Below are positions 13,010-24,061 of a stretch of 64,000 nucleotides of DNA, one piece after another (the stretch's first letter is position 1; each line of letters begins with the position of its first letter). The stretch comes from Adiantum capillus-veneris (taxonomy: Eukaryota > Streptophyta > Polypodiopsida > Polypodiales > Pteridaceae). The position numbers and the translations under genes were made by a program. Below the pieces are notes generated by a model. The model did no database searches. It worked only from the letters and a program-made list of their open reading frames with translations, and was not told the DNA's origin. Where the stretch lies: contig CM043953.1 of the NCBI GenBank assembly GCA_014529385.2, forward strand, positions 95,189,842-95,253,841. Reading direction: 5' to 3'.

Positions 13010-13339
13010 ATCCTCCCCTTGAGGTTTGGACTATGACAAAATACTAAAGATGCATGATCCACACAGGATGATAAGCTGGTATCCACATAGGATGATAAAA
13101 TCCACACAGGCTGACAAAATCCACACAGGATGATAATATGCACACAGGAAAATAGAAGTCCTCCCCTACAAGTAGAGAGGCTGCATCTTCAAAGTACGTC
13201 TTCATAAAAGACAAGGTTGGTCTCTCCTTTGTCTTCTTTGTCTTCTACCATGTGAGCTGATCCTTTGTTAGGTCTCTTGCCTTCGTTGCTTCTGCTGTTG
13301 CTTCTACTACTACTACTTTCTGCACTACTACTACCTCCA

Positions 13340-14020
13340 TTTGAGTAGCATCAAGAAGATGGGTGTGCCTTCTTACCACATTTGTTGCAAGGATTGTTTG
13401 TGTAGCAGTCTTTCACTATGTGTCCCATTTTTCCACATTCTTCCGGTTGATGATGTCGATGGCGAATATCTTCCCCTCGAGGATGTTGTGACAAAGGCCC
13501 CTCCTGATGGAGTTAATGAACCTCTTTGCTTTCTTTCTTCTGGTTGAACTGAGTTGATGACATCTTGAAAAGGTGGAGCCGGTTCTTTTTCTTCAAGAAT
13601 TGTGACTAAGTGGTCCAAGAAGGTAGAAGTGCACTTAATAGTATGGCCACTTTGTCGTCTTCTGGTACTTTGAATTGGATGTAAGTGAGCTGCATGACAA
13701 TGCTCTTAAGCCTATTTACTAGGCTAGCAATGTCCTCCCCTTCAATCATGGTGATCTTGTAAAGTTGTCTTTTGAGACTAACTTTACTTCTTTCGGCCCT
13801 GGCTCCAAAATTACTATTAAGTGGAAGTGCACTTAATAGTATGGCCACTTTGTCATCTTTTGGTACTTTGAATTAGATGTAAGTGAGATGCATGACAATG
13901 CTCTTAAGCCTATTTACTAGGCTAGCAATGTCCTCCCCTTCAATCATGGTGATCTTGTAAAGTTGTCTTTTGAGACTAACTTTACTTCTTTCGGCCCTAG
14001 CTCCAAAATTGCTTTCTAAA
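13340..14020 (-). pseudogene. copia-3 gag relic
   Basis: Minus-strand frames show a copia-type gag (block LVNRLKSIVMQLTY, about 13740-13680). A knuckle-like stretch, CGKMGHIVKDC at about 13430-13400, lacks the first Cys and is followed by CNKCGKK. A 198-bp tandem duplication and frameshifts break the frame. No catalytic pol domain follows. Gag would package element RNA; this copy cannot make a full one. Confidence 0.7.
13626..14019. repeat. 198-bp tandem duplication inside copia-3 gag
   Basis: The block from AGTGCACTTAATAGTATGGCC at about 13628 recurs at about 13826, period 198 bp, and the two copies are nearly identical up to CTCCAAAATT. The close match suggests a fairly recent duplication. 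Confidence 0.88.
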
Positions 14021-15106
14021 ACATGCTAGGCATCATGTGCATGCCTACATTCGTCTATGAAATGCACATAATTGTCATGCAAGGAGGTGATGATAATTCC
14101 TAATTCTTGTTCATCTTTGGCCAAATTTTGTGCACTAGCTATGAGTGTAGATAACCTAGTGTGCACTCTCCACCGGGTTCGGCTTGTTGCTCTAAAGAAG
14201 TGCTAATGACAAACCACAAACATGTTTTCATAAGACATCCTCTTAATTTTGTTTTCCAGGTGTGAGATCCTTCCCCGTTGAATTTTTCTACTCCCTTGTC
14301 CCCATTTGTGCTAATAGAGGGGTCTTAGCTTAGGAGACTCTCCTAGCCAGTGTCTACCTCTTTACACGAGCACAAATAACCCTTGAAACATTTTATTGGC
14401 ATGCTTGGTTGCAATAATTTTAGGGTTTAGTTGTGGGGGTAAGAGAAAGAGAAAGAATAAGAGAGCGAGTGAAAATTTCTTTAGTAAAGCTCTACTCTTT
14501 TTGTGAAGCTCCTCTTCACCGTCCATGAAGCCCCTCTTCACAAGGAGGTAATGCCCTTTGCTTTACGCGGTGAAGCTCATTGGAATTTTCCACTTCCGAT
14601 GCTTGAAGGAGTTTGAAAAAGCTTATGGTAGTGAAGACTACCCCTCTAAAATAACCTTATGGAGTTTGTCCTTTTGTAGGAATGCTTGAGTCACTTTGGT
14701 TTCAGTGTAGGTGGGAAAGGGCTCCAAAGGAGGACCTTTTTGCAAGGCCTTATAGGAACCTCCCCTTGTGGTTCTCGAGGCCGTGTGAGCCGGTGATAGT
14801 GCCAACGGGCAGGTGCGGGCAGAGCGGGGCAGGTGCGGGCAGCTTGTTGGGCAGGCGCCAGCAGGTCGCCGGGCAGGCGGCCAAAAAAGGTGCGATAGGA
14901 ACAGTCCCTAGCGGACCCAATTTGCTCAAAAAGCCATTGTGATGCAAATTTCGGGTCCACCCAGCTTGCTCGAAATAGCCAAGACAATTTGAGCCTTAGA
15001 CCCCACGAGTCAACACACCATTTATGGTGCACTAGCCAGCAAAGCGAGCTCATTTGCTTGCAAGGAGATCTTATAAATAGATTCTTAAACGCAAGCTAGC
15101 AGGCTC

Positions 15107-15140
<34 letters not shown>

Positions 15141-15577
15141 ATAATAGGTAACATTGAGGATAGGTTTAATGAAGTTCTCGGGCTCGGATTGTAGAGTTTG
15201 AAGGCTCTATGGAAAGCTTGAAATGAGCACTTTGGGATGAGGTGAGCAATGCAAGAAGAAAATGAGTTCAATGAATTTAATCAAAGAGGCAAATGATGCA
15301 AAAATTGACACAAAAGGGCAATCTAAAATGCAGCACAAAAAGATGCGAATCATCTCCCTAATCAAGCCTACCTATCCATGGAGGGTAGTGGCCTCTTGGG
15401 TGTGCCAAGGACATGCCCACACATAGGTAGATTAGTGCTTAATTAGTGAGAGATGCAACTAGTTATGAAATTGTCAACCGACCGTAACAATAATTATGCA
15501 ATACCGATCAATCTAATGGAGATGCTAATAATTAACACACTAATGCATAATGAAAAATATAGCTAGCATAACCTAAA
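14021..15577 (-). other. copia-3 leader
   Basis: Noncoding stretch between gag and the 5' LTR, with a (CA)n microsatellite at about 15111-15136. A GC-rich island at 14790-14890 contains repeats of GGGCAGGTGCGGGCAG and stands out from its surroundings. No gene is recognised. Confidence 0.5.
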
Positions 15578-15590
15578 GCTTTGATACCAA
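15578..15590 (-). other. Primer-binding site of copia-3
   Basis: The minus strand reads TGGTATCAAAGC next to the right LTR, a near match to the initiator tRNA-Met primer site of copia elements. Confidence 0.78.
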
Positions 15591-15591
15591 T

Positions 15592-15903
15592 TATTGGGAA
15601 TGGGATAGTGCTAGTTATGGTGGATTGAAGAGAAACATAGCATCAATGTGTGAGTGCGTGTATAAGCAAGGTTATCACTCAAGTGAATTTTCCAAGATAG
15701 AATTAGCTCATAAACACAATCTTGAGTATTGACTTAGCTTAGCACAAGCTCAACATAGAAAAGCATGTAGTGCAAAATAGAGTTGTGTTTATTCATTCAC
15801 AAAATAAGCTTTAAGTAGCTCTACAGCCTTGCTCCACAGCATGTGGGATAATTCCACTCTTCTCTCCTTGACTCACACTTTAGGACAAAGCTCACACTTT
15901 ACA
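15592..15903 (-). repeat. 5' LTR of copia-3
   Basis: 312 bp paired with 12701-13009. The first two bases are TA rather than TG on the plus strand, a probable point mutation. CAAAT follows. Confidence 0.88.
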
Positions 15904-16402
15904 CAAATAAGAAGTAGGTAACAAAGGGATTATACCCTTAATAGAGCTCCCACCTACTTCACTCTCACTACCTCACACCCACCTTGTTGCATGAACTTCA
16001 CACTTTGTTTTTGTGTGTAGAAAAGTCCTCCTTTTATAGGCCAAAAGGGCTGCCAAGGCAGCCGTGTGTAGCCACCCTTGTGTTGACAAGTCCGACTTGG
16101 ACTCTCCAATGCACCCATGTGTTCTGCCCTTGGGGATACAAGTCCATCTTAAAATCGACCACTAGCCATTGAATTCACCCACCACCTACTGGCCATTGAA
16201 TTTTGACCAACAGCCACCGACCATTGACTACTGGCCATCGGTGTACCGGCCAGCCGTTTTCCAACCACTTTCCGATCGTCGTCCTACCATATTATTCAGG
16301 CAAATCCATTCTTGATACAATGGCTTCTCTTCATAATAGGGGCCTTATATATGTGCATTTATAATAATTAAAATTACAAGGAGTAAATTAGGATCCATAA
16401 CA
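15904..16402 (-). repeat. Probable LTR portion of copia-4
   Basis: The sequence ends CCATAACA at 16402 and is followed by ATCTCCCACC, the reverse of a purine tract. This is the junction expected at a 3' LTR read on the minus strand. The outer end of the LTR should lie left of 12696, across the inserted copia-3; I could not fix it. Confidence 0.5.
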
Positions 16403-18118
16403 ATCTCCCACCTGGAGACTGATCTCCACACCAAATTTGTGATTGCTTTCCATCGTGGCTTCTTATCCTTGAATTCCGATTGAAGATGAGGAAAATCTCA
16501 ACTTCCCCTTGTTGACTACCTTTGTAAACATGTCTGAGGATTTTCTCTTGTGTGCACCTTCCCTACCTTTAGTTGTCCCTCTTCCAAAAGAGTACGTATG
16601 AAGTGATATCTCACCTCAATGTGCTTTTTCATTGAGTGAAAGGCTTAATTCTTTGCAAGATGAATGGATCTTTGACTCTCACTCCAAGAAACAATTTTCT
16701 TACTTGTATCCAAGCTCCTCCAAGAATCTGTGAAGCCACAAAATTTATTTTCTTGCTTTTGTTGTTGCTACATATTCTCCTTCGGTGGTAAAAAGTGAAA
16801 CCACTTTCTGTAGCTTTGAAGCCCAATTTACTACTGTGCCTCCAATTGTGAAGGCGTAGTTTAAAGTGACTAGCCAAAGGTGTAGAAAAATATTTTGCAT
16901 CGTACATTGAAAAACTTTCTAGTATCTTCTTCCTCTTGAGATAGATTTAGTGTCTTCTTTGTCGTGTTCCTTGATATCTTCATACCAAGTATCCTCTTTG
17001 CAACACCTAAATCTTTCATTGAAAAATATTTAGACAGCTCCTCTTTTAGGTCTTTGATGTCTTGCATGTTAGCACTTGCAAACAACATGTCATCAACATA
17101 CAACAATGTAGCAATCTGAGTTGCATCTTTTGAATCCGTGATTCAACATCCATCGATTGAACTTCAAGTACCACTATCTTGATGCCTACTTTAAACCATA
17201 CAAGCTCTTTTTTAATTTGCAAACCATTTTCTCCTTATCTTTTACTTCATACCCCTTTGGTTGAATCATGTAAATTTCCTCGTCTAGGTCATCGTAAGGG
17301 AATGCCGTATTTACATCAATTTGCTCAAGATTTAAATCATGAGCAGCCATAGAGCTTAGGAAAATCTTAATTGAGTTCATTTTTACAACAAGAAATTTTT
17401 TTCATCGAAGTCAATACCTTTCTTTTGAGAAAACCCTTTTACCACAAGCCTGGACTTGTAACTTTTCTTCCCACCTTCTTCTTCCTTCAGCTTATACACC
17501 CATTTGTTCTGCAATGCACGTTTACCTTTAGGTAATTCAACCAACTCCCATGTTTGGTTATGATGTAATGAGTCCATCTCCACTTGCATGCTCTTCATCC
17601 ATTCTTCTTTGGATTCATGATGCATAGCTTCTTTGTATGATTTTGGATCTTCAAAAATCTGAGATCAAGAGATGGTTGAAGGAAGGAACAAACCTTTTCG
17701 GAGGTCTACTTTCTCTTGTGGATCTTTTGGGAATAGGTTGAGTCTCCTCATTTGGTTGAAATTATTTCAAGTTGTCATCGTTTTCACTCCTTGAGTCTTC
17801 ACCATCCTCAAGCTCCATGTACTCGTCACCTATTTCTTTTGTTTGTTTTCTTTCCAAGTAGTTTTTGTACATATTTTGTTCGTTGAAAATTACATCCCTA
17901 CTTCTAAAGATTTTACCATCTTCAGAATTCCATAGATGATACCCAAAGTCATCTCCTCCATAGTCAATGAAGAAACACATTTTGGACTTTGCATCTAGCT
18001 TTGACCTTAGGCTTCTATCTGTGTGCATGAAAGCCTCACAACCAAACACTTTGAGAAATGCATAATTCACCGGTTTACCTGTCCATGTCTATTTTGGAAC
18101 TCCCCCATCCAATGCCAT
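16403..18118 (-). pseudogene. copia-4 pol relic
   Basis: Minus-strand frames give, from right to left, the integrase C-terminal part (18118-17762, block VNYAFLKVFGCEAF), the start of RT (17625-17383, ELVELPKG and LVVKGFSQKKGIDF), the next RT part (17380-17186, TAFPYDDLDEEIY) and the catalytic part (17106-16870). The catalytic part keeps an intact YVDD in MLYVDDMLFAS. Scrambled RNase H follows down to about 16629. Stops and frameshifts separate the blocks. The relic is cut at 18118, exactly where the gypsy LTR starts, with GCCAT at 18114-18118 as the probable left target duplication. Confidence 0.85.
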
Positions 18119-19261
18119 TGTTAGGAGTTTTCTGGAGCAAGGGATCTCACATATGTATATATACACATGCATGGTGCATAAAATAAAGAATTTCCCATTC
18201 TTTAGAGCCAGGTGGTTACGTGGGACCCACATGTGTACAAGTAGGGCAGGGTGTACATAGTGGATTGATTTTCATTATTATGAGTATCAGTGTGTTTTTC
18301 TGTAATAAGAGGAGTTTGTTGTGCATAAAAATTCTCCAGGAAACTATCCATGGGACGATGCCATGAGGTAAGCATGTGCGCCAGATGGCATCTAGTGGCG
18401 CCAGGAGGTCGAATGGGGTCAATTTAACACATGTGGATAAGTACAGACACAACGAGGGTGTTTTCTTGTGATAATTATGCAAAAAGGTTATCATGAGAAT
18501 TGTATTTGGGGGCCACTTCACGTGATTACGGGATGCATTATTGGAAAAAGTTGAGTTCCAAGTGTGCGGATGGATGCAGTAGAGTGACAACTATGCACTG
18601 CGAGGCCACTTTTTGGCCTGTTCGGGGTCCGTTTGAGGTCAAATAAAAGGCCAAAGGTGCCCAAGTAATAAAGATAAGTGTGAGAACCGAAAAAATTGAG
18701 AGAAAGACTAGAAAAAACGTGGAGAAGAGGAGCAATACTCGCAACTCAGTTTTTGCTAATTTTGGAGTATTTTTTGGCCCTAAACAGCTCATCCGAGGTC
18801 GGATTTGAGCACTGTGACATTGTAGGGTGGGGTTTTTGGCCATTCCAGACGCAATGGTGCTGTCCATTTTACCAAATTCCTTATAGTTTTTCTGGTTTTT
18901 TTCTGTGTAATCTTCTCTGGTGAGTGAAGCCGCTGCTTAACTTTGTGGTTGCATCTGGTGTATTTCCTCAATACTGTGTAAACTATTTGCCCCATTGGTG
19001 TTGTACTGAGCTTCATTGAGTCTAAACAACAACAATTTTCCTCCTTTGAGCTGAAATGATAGTGTGTGTGTGAGTGTATATGTGTGAGTGTTAAGTGGGC
19101 AAGTGGGAAATCTCTCTCTTCTCACTCCATCTGTGTGTTTCCTATCTCATCCAGGCGGGTTGTGTAAGCCGAGTGGTTCTCCATAATGTGTGTGTGTGTT
19201 ATTCCAAGAGTGTGTGCCCGCTTATCATAGAGGCTTTGTGTGTGTTTCCAACCCGCTCACA
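18119..19261 (+). repeat. 5' LTR of gypsy-A
   Basis: 1,143 bp from TGTTAGGAG to CGCTCACA. The first ~140 bp match 46846-46981, including CAGGTGGTTACGTGGG and AGTAGGGCAGGGTGTACATA. The right end is set by the primer site that follows. Confidence 0.82.
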
Positions 19262-19267
19262 TTCTTT

Positions 19268-19285
19268 TGGTACCCCCACGGAGGA
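19268..19285 (+). other. Primer-binding site of gypsy-A
   Basis: TGGTACCCCCACGGAGG lies a few bases after the LTR end. The younger element in this window has TGGTGCCCCCACTGAGG at the same place. The shared sequence implies the same primer tRNA, which I do not identify. Confidence 0.65.
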
Positions 19286-20276
19286 TCTTCCTCGAGTACC
19301 TTCAACTTTGGGATTACAGTTTGCAGATTATTGGTTACAGGTTACAGGGATAGGTACATGTATAGATGATTCACACAGGTACAGGTAGTTGGAGTAGAGT
19401 GATACAGTGACAGTGGAAGTCACTTGCAGTTGCAATGGATATGCATCATTTGGCGCCTGTTTGAGCGCAATTCTTTGTCTAGTACGTTACTTATGGATAC
19501 TGTCATTGTACGCCTTTGTGGAGCCATACTTGGTTTTATTTGGCAGTCCCAGTCATTTTTGAGACTTGGTCCGATAGATAGTCATTTCTGAGACTTGACT
19601 ATACGAGATTTGTATAAGCTTTCGTGAGAGGGTCGATAGCGTGAGGTTTTATTGAGCTGGGGGATTATCAAATGTGAGATCCTTTTGGTGATATGGGTGG
19701 CTGGAGCACCCTTTTCATGACCTCACCGTAGGCTATGTACTAGTGATTCCTACTTGATGCTCAAGTTCTATAGCTGGTAGGTTATGCATACATATACAGT
19801 CTATATTTTGGGTTCTTACTGCTCTACTTCTGGGGAAACTCTGCCAAGATTTTTCCAAGTTGTGATGGCTGGTGTTTTGGTCTTTTGAGCCATTTATGCT
19901 GTTATGCTGCTGAAACTTTGCAAAATTAGAGGATAAGGCAGATGTGCCTTCTTGGGAGCTGCATGGTTGGATTTAATGGATGATCAAAACAAACCTCAAT
20001 TCACTCCTTTTCATTTAACACAAAGAATCCAGATAAATGTTCATGTGTCCAGGAAGATTTTTTTCCAGTAGCACATAGTCTTTATGTTCGGGCCAATGGA
20101 ATGCCCTTTGCCTGTTGTAATTCCGGTGATTAACTATAAAAACTCATTTGATGTGCATGTATGTCCTTATCTAAAGACAAGATCCATTGAAGTTTTTAAG
20201 GATTGAGTTAGTCAAAAGTTTTGTGTTCTTGCACGTGTGTTTGAGGAGTTCTCAAAGCATCATAACTTGGGTAGCC
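19286..20276 (+). other. Leader of gypsy-A
   Basis: About 1 kb between the primer site and gag with no sustained coding frame. The younger element also has a long leader, 1.3 kb. Confidence 0.6.
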
Positions 20277-21486
20277 ATGGCTTTCTCTTTTCCGGAATTT
20301 CATGGAAGAAATGATGAAGATGTGGAAGACTTTTTGGAAAAGATGGAGGTTGCCTGCATTAGCAACCAGACTCGTGACCTGACATAGATGTTATGTCTTC
20401 TCTAGATTTTTTTGAAGAGTGATGCACGAGTTTTGGTCCAAAGAATTTGAAGAGGAGTTGCGTGTGGCTGATCCACCTGCTGTAAGATTGAGTTGGGACA
20501 ATCTAAGGCATGGATTGGAAGTGGAGTTTGTGAAAACAAAAGATCCTGACAAAGTGTGGCAAGAAGTACAAGGTTTAGAGCAAAAGGAGGGTGAGCCAGT
20601 AGATATGTACATATGTAAGTTTTCATTGGCATGGGAGCTGATGTGCAAGGCCTTAGCACCACAAGTACCCCCACCTGACATGATGAAGAAGGACAGGTTC
20701 TTGCATGGTCTTTAGGAGAATATATGTTGGAGAGTGGAGCTAAAGAAGCCTAGGACATATGAAGATGCACTAGAGGTAGTGAGGAACAAAGAGTAGAAGC
20801 TGAGACGAATGAGTCATCTAGGAGTAGAGTCTTTGCCCTGGAGGTATGAGTTTTAGCCTATGGATTCTTTGCAAGGTCGCATGCGAGGGGTTCAGCATGA
20901 ACCAGTGGTTTCTATTACTCCTCAAATTATGCCAACAGTGGTCACTACAACAGTGCAAGATGATGGGCTAAGGCAAGTGATAGATTTAATGAAGAATCTT
21001 AGCCTAAACATGCTAGGTAATGTGGGAAATAATCGAGGTCGGGGGAGGTTTTCAAATTAGCCAGGAGGTGAAGAAAGACCCAAGAATGGTGTTGGACAAA
21101 GCAATGGTAGAGTCTGGAGGTAGACGCCCACATGTTATAATTGTGGAGAGTTGGGATACATCAGACCGCAATGTGATAAGCCACCAAGGATGGGGGGAGA
21201 CATGTATCCATTGCCAAGACAGGTGCCAACTAGGTCAAAATGATATGGCATTGAAACTAAGAGAGAAGAAGGAACCAGTGGATTAACCAAAGAGGAAAAG
21301 GGAAAGACAAAAGTGATAAGTGTGGTCACTTTGGAGAAGGCAGCAAAGCTGGAGAAAACATTAGTGATGCCCATTGGGAAGAGGACCACACATGATAAGG
21401 AAGGAAGAAGTGCCCGAGGTCCTAGCAAGAAGAAGGTAAATAGCCATGAAAGCGAGGATGTCAAGGTCAAGAGGAAAAGTTTCATG
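20277..21486 (+). pseudogene. gypsy-A gag relic
   Basis: Gag opens with MAFSFPEFHGR at 20277, comparable to MAFPNFYGK in the younger element. The retrotransposon gag core follows (about 20419-20715; blocks EEFEEELR and FSLAWELMCKAL), with several stops. The zinc knuckle near 21131-21175 reads CYNCGELGYIRPQC, with Tyr in place of the expected His of CCHC. The protein would coat genomic RNA; frameshifts and the changed knuckle mark it as dead. Confidence 0.8.
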
Positions 21487-21686
21487 TTTTAGATTTTCCA
21501 CTAGGGGATGGGCAATTAAGCTATGACTCAAAGGAGGATCTAACAAGCAGAAAAGCAGATGTTACTTTTGGGCAGCTTATAGAGATGGTGCCTAAGCTAA
21601 AGAGACAATGGAAGAGGATGGTTAACCTAATGGAGAAAGAGCCAGCGAGAGGTTCAGTAAAGGTGTTGCCAATGGACGAGTTACAA

Positions 21687-23170
21687 GACATTTTCCCAAT
21701 AGTAGATGTGTGGCACAAAAGATAACATTTGGGACAAGTTTATGTGGATGGTGGAGCCCAAATATGTGTCATAACACACTCATGCGTTGAGAAGATGGGT
21801 CTTACAGTGACTGGGGTGTCAGGCTTTCGGATCAGATTGGCAAACCATCAGAAAGTAAAATGTTTGGGTGTTGTAAAGACCTTAGAAGTGGAGGTGTATG
21901 ATGCAAAGGTAGTGGTTCATTTTCATGTGATGCCAGAAGGCTTGGGAGCATATCCTATTACACTGAGTAGACCATGGTTATGTACAGAAGTGGGAGTTGT
22001 TCAAGGTTGGAGACGTGGTATGATTAGCCTTTATGGAAAAACAAGCGCCAAGAAGCTATATAATATGGGCAGAAGGAATGTATTGGAAGAGTTTTATGAA
22101 GATGAGGATGAGTCTAGTGATGAAGACTATTCCACATTGATTGATGAGGACAGTGATAGTACTACCAGCAGTGATGAGGATGTTGATGTAACATTTCTTT
22201 TGATGGACAAAGAAATCCATGAGTCTTGTTTAGTCGCATTTGCAAACGAGGTTGAAGATGAAGGGTCTTATGAAGTGATTGAAGGGCTGATGCAAACCAA
22301 GGTTGAACTGTCAAAGAAGCAGGAATTGATGACACAAATGATCAGTGGATGCCTCTCAGCTATAGAGAAGGAGATATATTTGCACATGCTAGCTAGTTTT
22401 CTTGATTTGTTCAGTACTTCATATGAAGAGATTAGAGGGTTCAAAGGAGAAGACATGCATATAGAGCTGAAAGAAGGTGCTAAGCCAATGCAGTAAAGGC
22501 TAAGAAGGATGGGTCAAGAGCAAATGGAAGCCTTGAGGGAAGAGGTGGACAAGTTATTGAAGGCAGGGTTCATAGTTCCCGCGGAGACCATAAAATGGGT
22601 GAGTTCAGTAGTAGTGAGTCCAAAGAAGGATGGAAAGTGGTAGTTAGTCTAGTAGTAGTCAGTCCAAAGAAGGATGGAAAGTGGAGGATTTGTGTAGATT
22701 TTAAACCCTTAAATGCAGCCACTAAGAAGAACCCATATCCTCTTCCACTCGGCGATCAGATCTTGGATTCAGTGGCAGGTTATGAGAGGTACAATGTGTG
22801 TGATGGTTTTTCGGGCTATATTCAATTGAAGATTGCTCTTAAAGACCGAACAAAGACAACTTCCATTACGCCATGGGGCTATTATTGCTACATGGTATTG
22901 CCAATTGGGTTGTCAAATGGACCATTGGGTATTGGAACCATTAATTTTGATAGTTGTGTTAAAGCTTCTATGGATGAATTCTGTGTCTACAGCAGTAGGG
23001 TTGAACACCATGAGAAGCTGTAGATGGTATTGGTTCGATATGATGAATATGGAGGATAACCAAATCCAAAGAACTGTCATCTATCACAGAAGGGTGAAGT
23101 TATTGGAGGTGTCAAAAAATGGCATTGAGGCTGATCTAGACAAGGTTAAGTCTATTATTCTTCTTCCCAT
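21687..23170 (+). pseudogene. gypsy-A protease and RT (5' part)
   Basis: The protease active site reads YVDGGAQICVIT at about 21741, Gly replacing the usual Ser/Thr of D(S/T)GA as in the younger element. An acidic linker with Asp/Glu/Ser runs follows (about 22095-22200). RT starts after a stop at 22494 with blocks KWRICVDFKPLNAATKK and VCDGFSGYIQLKI. A duplicated 34-bp segment lies at about 22611-22680. The catalytic box is deleted and altered (MDEFCVYSS). The frame then reads IEADLDKVKSIILLP and is cut at 23170 by the DNA transposon; it resumes at 41124. Confidence 0.82.
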
Positions 23171-23172
23171 TA

Positions 23173-23200
23173 GGAAACATATGGACTCTCCTTGGGCCTT
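23173..23200 (+). repeat. Left terminal inverted repeat
   Basis: 28 bp pairing with 41094-41121 with about four mismatches. Outside it the sequence reads CCCATTA, the gypsy-A RT frame. Confidence 0.82.
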
Positions 23201-23956
23201 TTTGATTAGTGAAGGCTTAAGGGAGAACCAATGAGAGGGCTCTTGGGATATCACCTAGAGGGGGAGGAATGGTAGGGGTGCAACCTAATTGTCTCCCTCT
23301 TCAATGCTTGGTTCTTAGAGAGTGGAGGGAGGGAGGATTGGGGGGGGGGGGTGTAAAATGGGGAAAGAGGTGTCATAAAAGAGGGAGGGACCTCCCCAAA
23401 AGAAAAAATGCGCAGGCTTAAGAACCCTAAAAAATGTTTTTTTTTTAAAGTGTCAAAATTGACTCATTTGCCTCCAAAACTATCCCAAAACATATACTAA
23501 CTTCAAAAAGTCAATTCCCCCCCCGCCCCCCCCCAAAAAAAATCCACTTTTTTCTCCCTCTATCACTACTTTTCTCTCCCACACTCTCCCTCTTCTCCCT
23601 CCTCCCATTCTCTCTCTATAGTCAAGGCAGCCATAGCCAAAATCTTTCCACCACTCTCTTCCTCTCTCTATAGATCCCCCTTCTCTCACACCTCCATCAA
23701 CCCTCTACAGTCCCACACCCATAGCCCACAACTCACCACTATCCTCTCTACCTCTCACTCTTCCCCTCTTTCTCTACCTCTATTGTCAAAGCCACCATAG
23801 CCACCATAGGCAGCTCTTAATCTTTAATATATTGGATATTTTATTAAAGATTTTGAAATATTTTAGGGTGTTGTATTTGATTTTGTACTTGAGTTTTAAG
23901 GTGTTGTGTAATTTTATTTTTAAAACACATTTTTTTTTTTCAAGATGGAATATGTG
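23201..23956. other. Left subterminal region of the DNA transposon
   Basis: Purine-rich then pyrimidine-rich noncoding sequence with G and C runs (G11 at about 23341, C-rich at 23517-23534). It precedes the TATA box of the left gene and probably holds element end sequences. Confidence 0.55.
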
Positions 23957-23964
23957 TATATAAG
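23957..23964 (+). promoter_or_regulatory. TATA box of the left gene
   Basis: TATATAAG, followed by GGGGG, about 98 bp upstream of the start codon at 24062. Good match to a plant TATA box; the distance leaves about 70 bp of 5' untranslated sequence. Confidence 0.55.
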
Positions 23965-24061
23965 GGGGACCACCTCCTCATTTTACCATTTTCATCCCAG
24001 CATTGCAGAGAGACGTAGCATACCCAATTACGCTCACATCACTTCATAAATTTCCACGTGC

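Larger units (their letters stand above)
12701..15903 (-). mobile_element. Short non-autonomous copia element (copia-3)
   Basis: LTRs of 309 and 312 bp (12701-13009 and 15592-15903) enclose only about 2.6 kb. CAAAT flanks both ends (12696-12700 and 15904-15908), a perfect 5-bp target duplication. The primer site (minus strand TGGTATCAAAGC) adjoins the right LTR and a purine tract (reverse of ATCCTCCCCTTG) adjoins the left one. Inside I find gag but no protease, integrase or RT, so it is a deletion derivative that would depend on a related element. It appears to have inserted into the LTR of the copia whose pol relic begins at 16403. Confidence 0.9.

Noticed and set aside
23171-23175. TTA/TAA as a 3-bp target duplication of the DNA transposon
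   Set aside because: TTA on the left and TAA on the right are inverted, not direct copies; only TA is a direct duplication.
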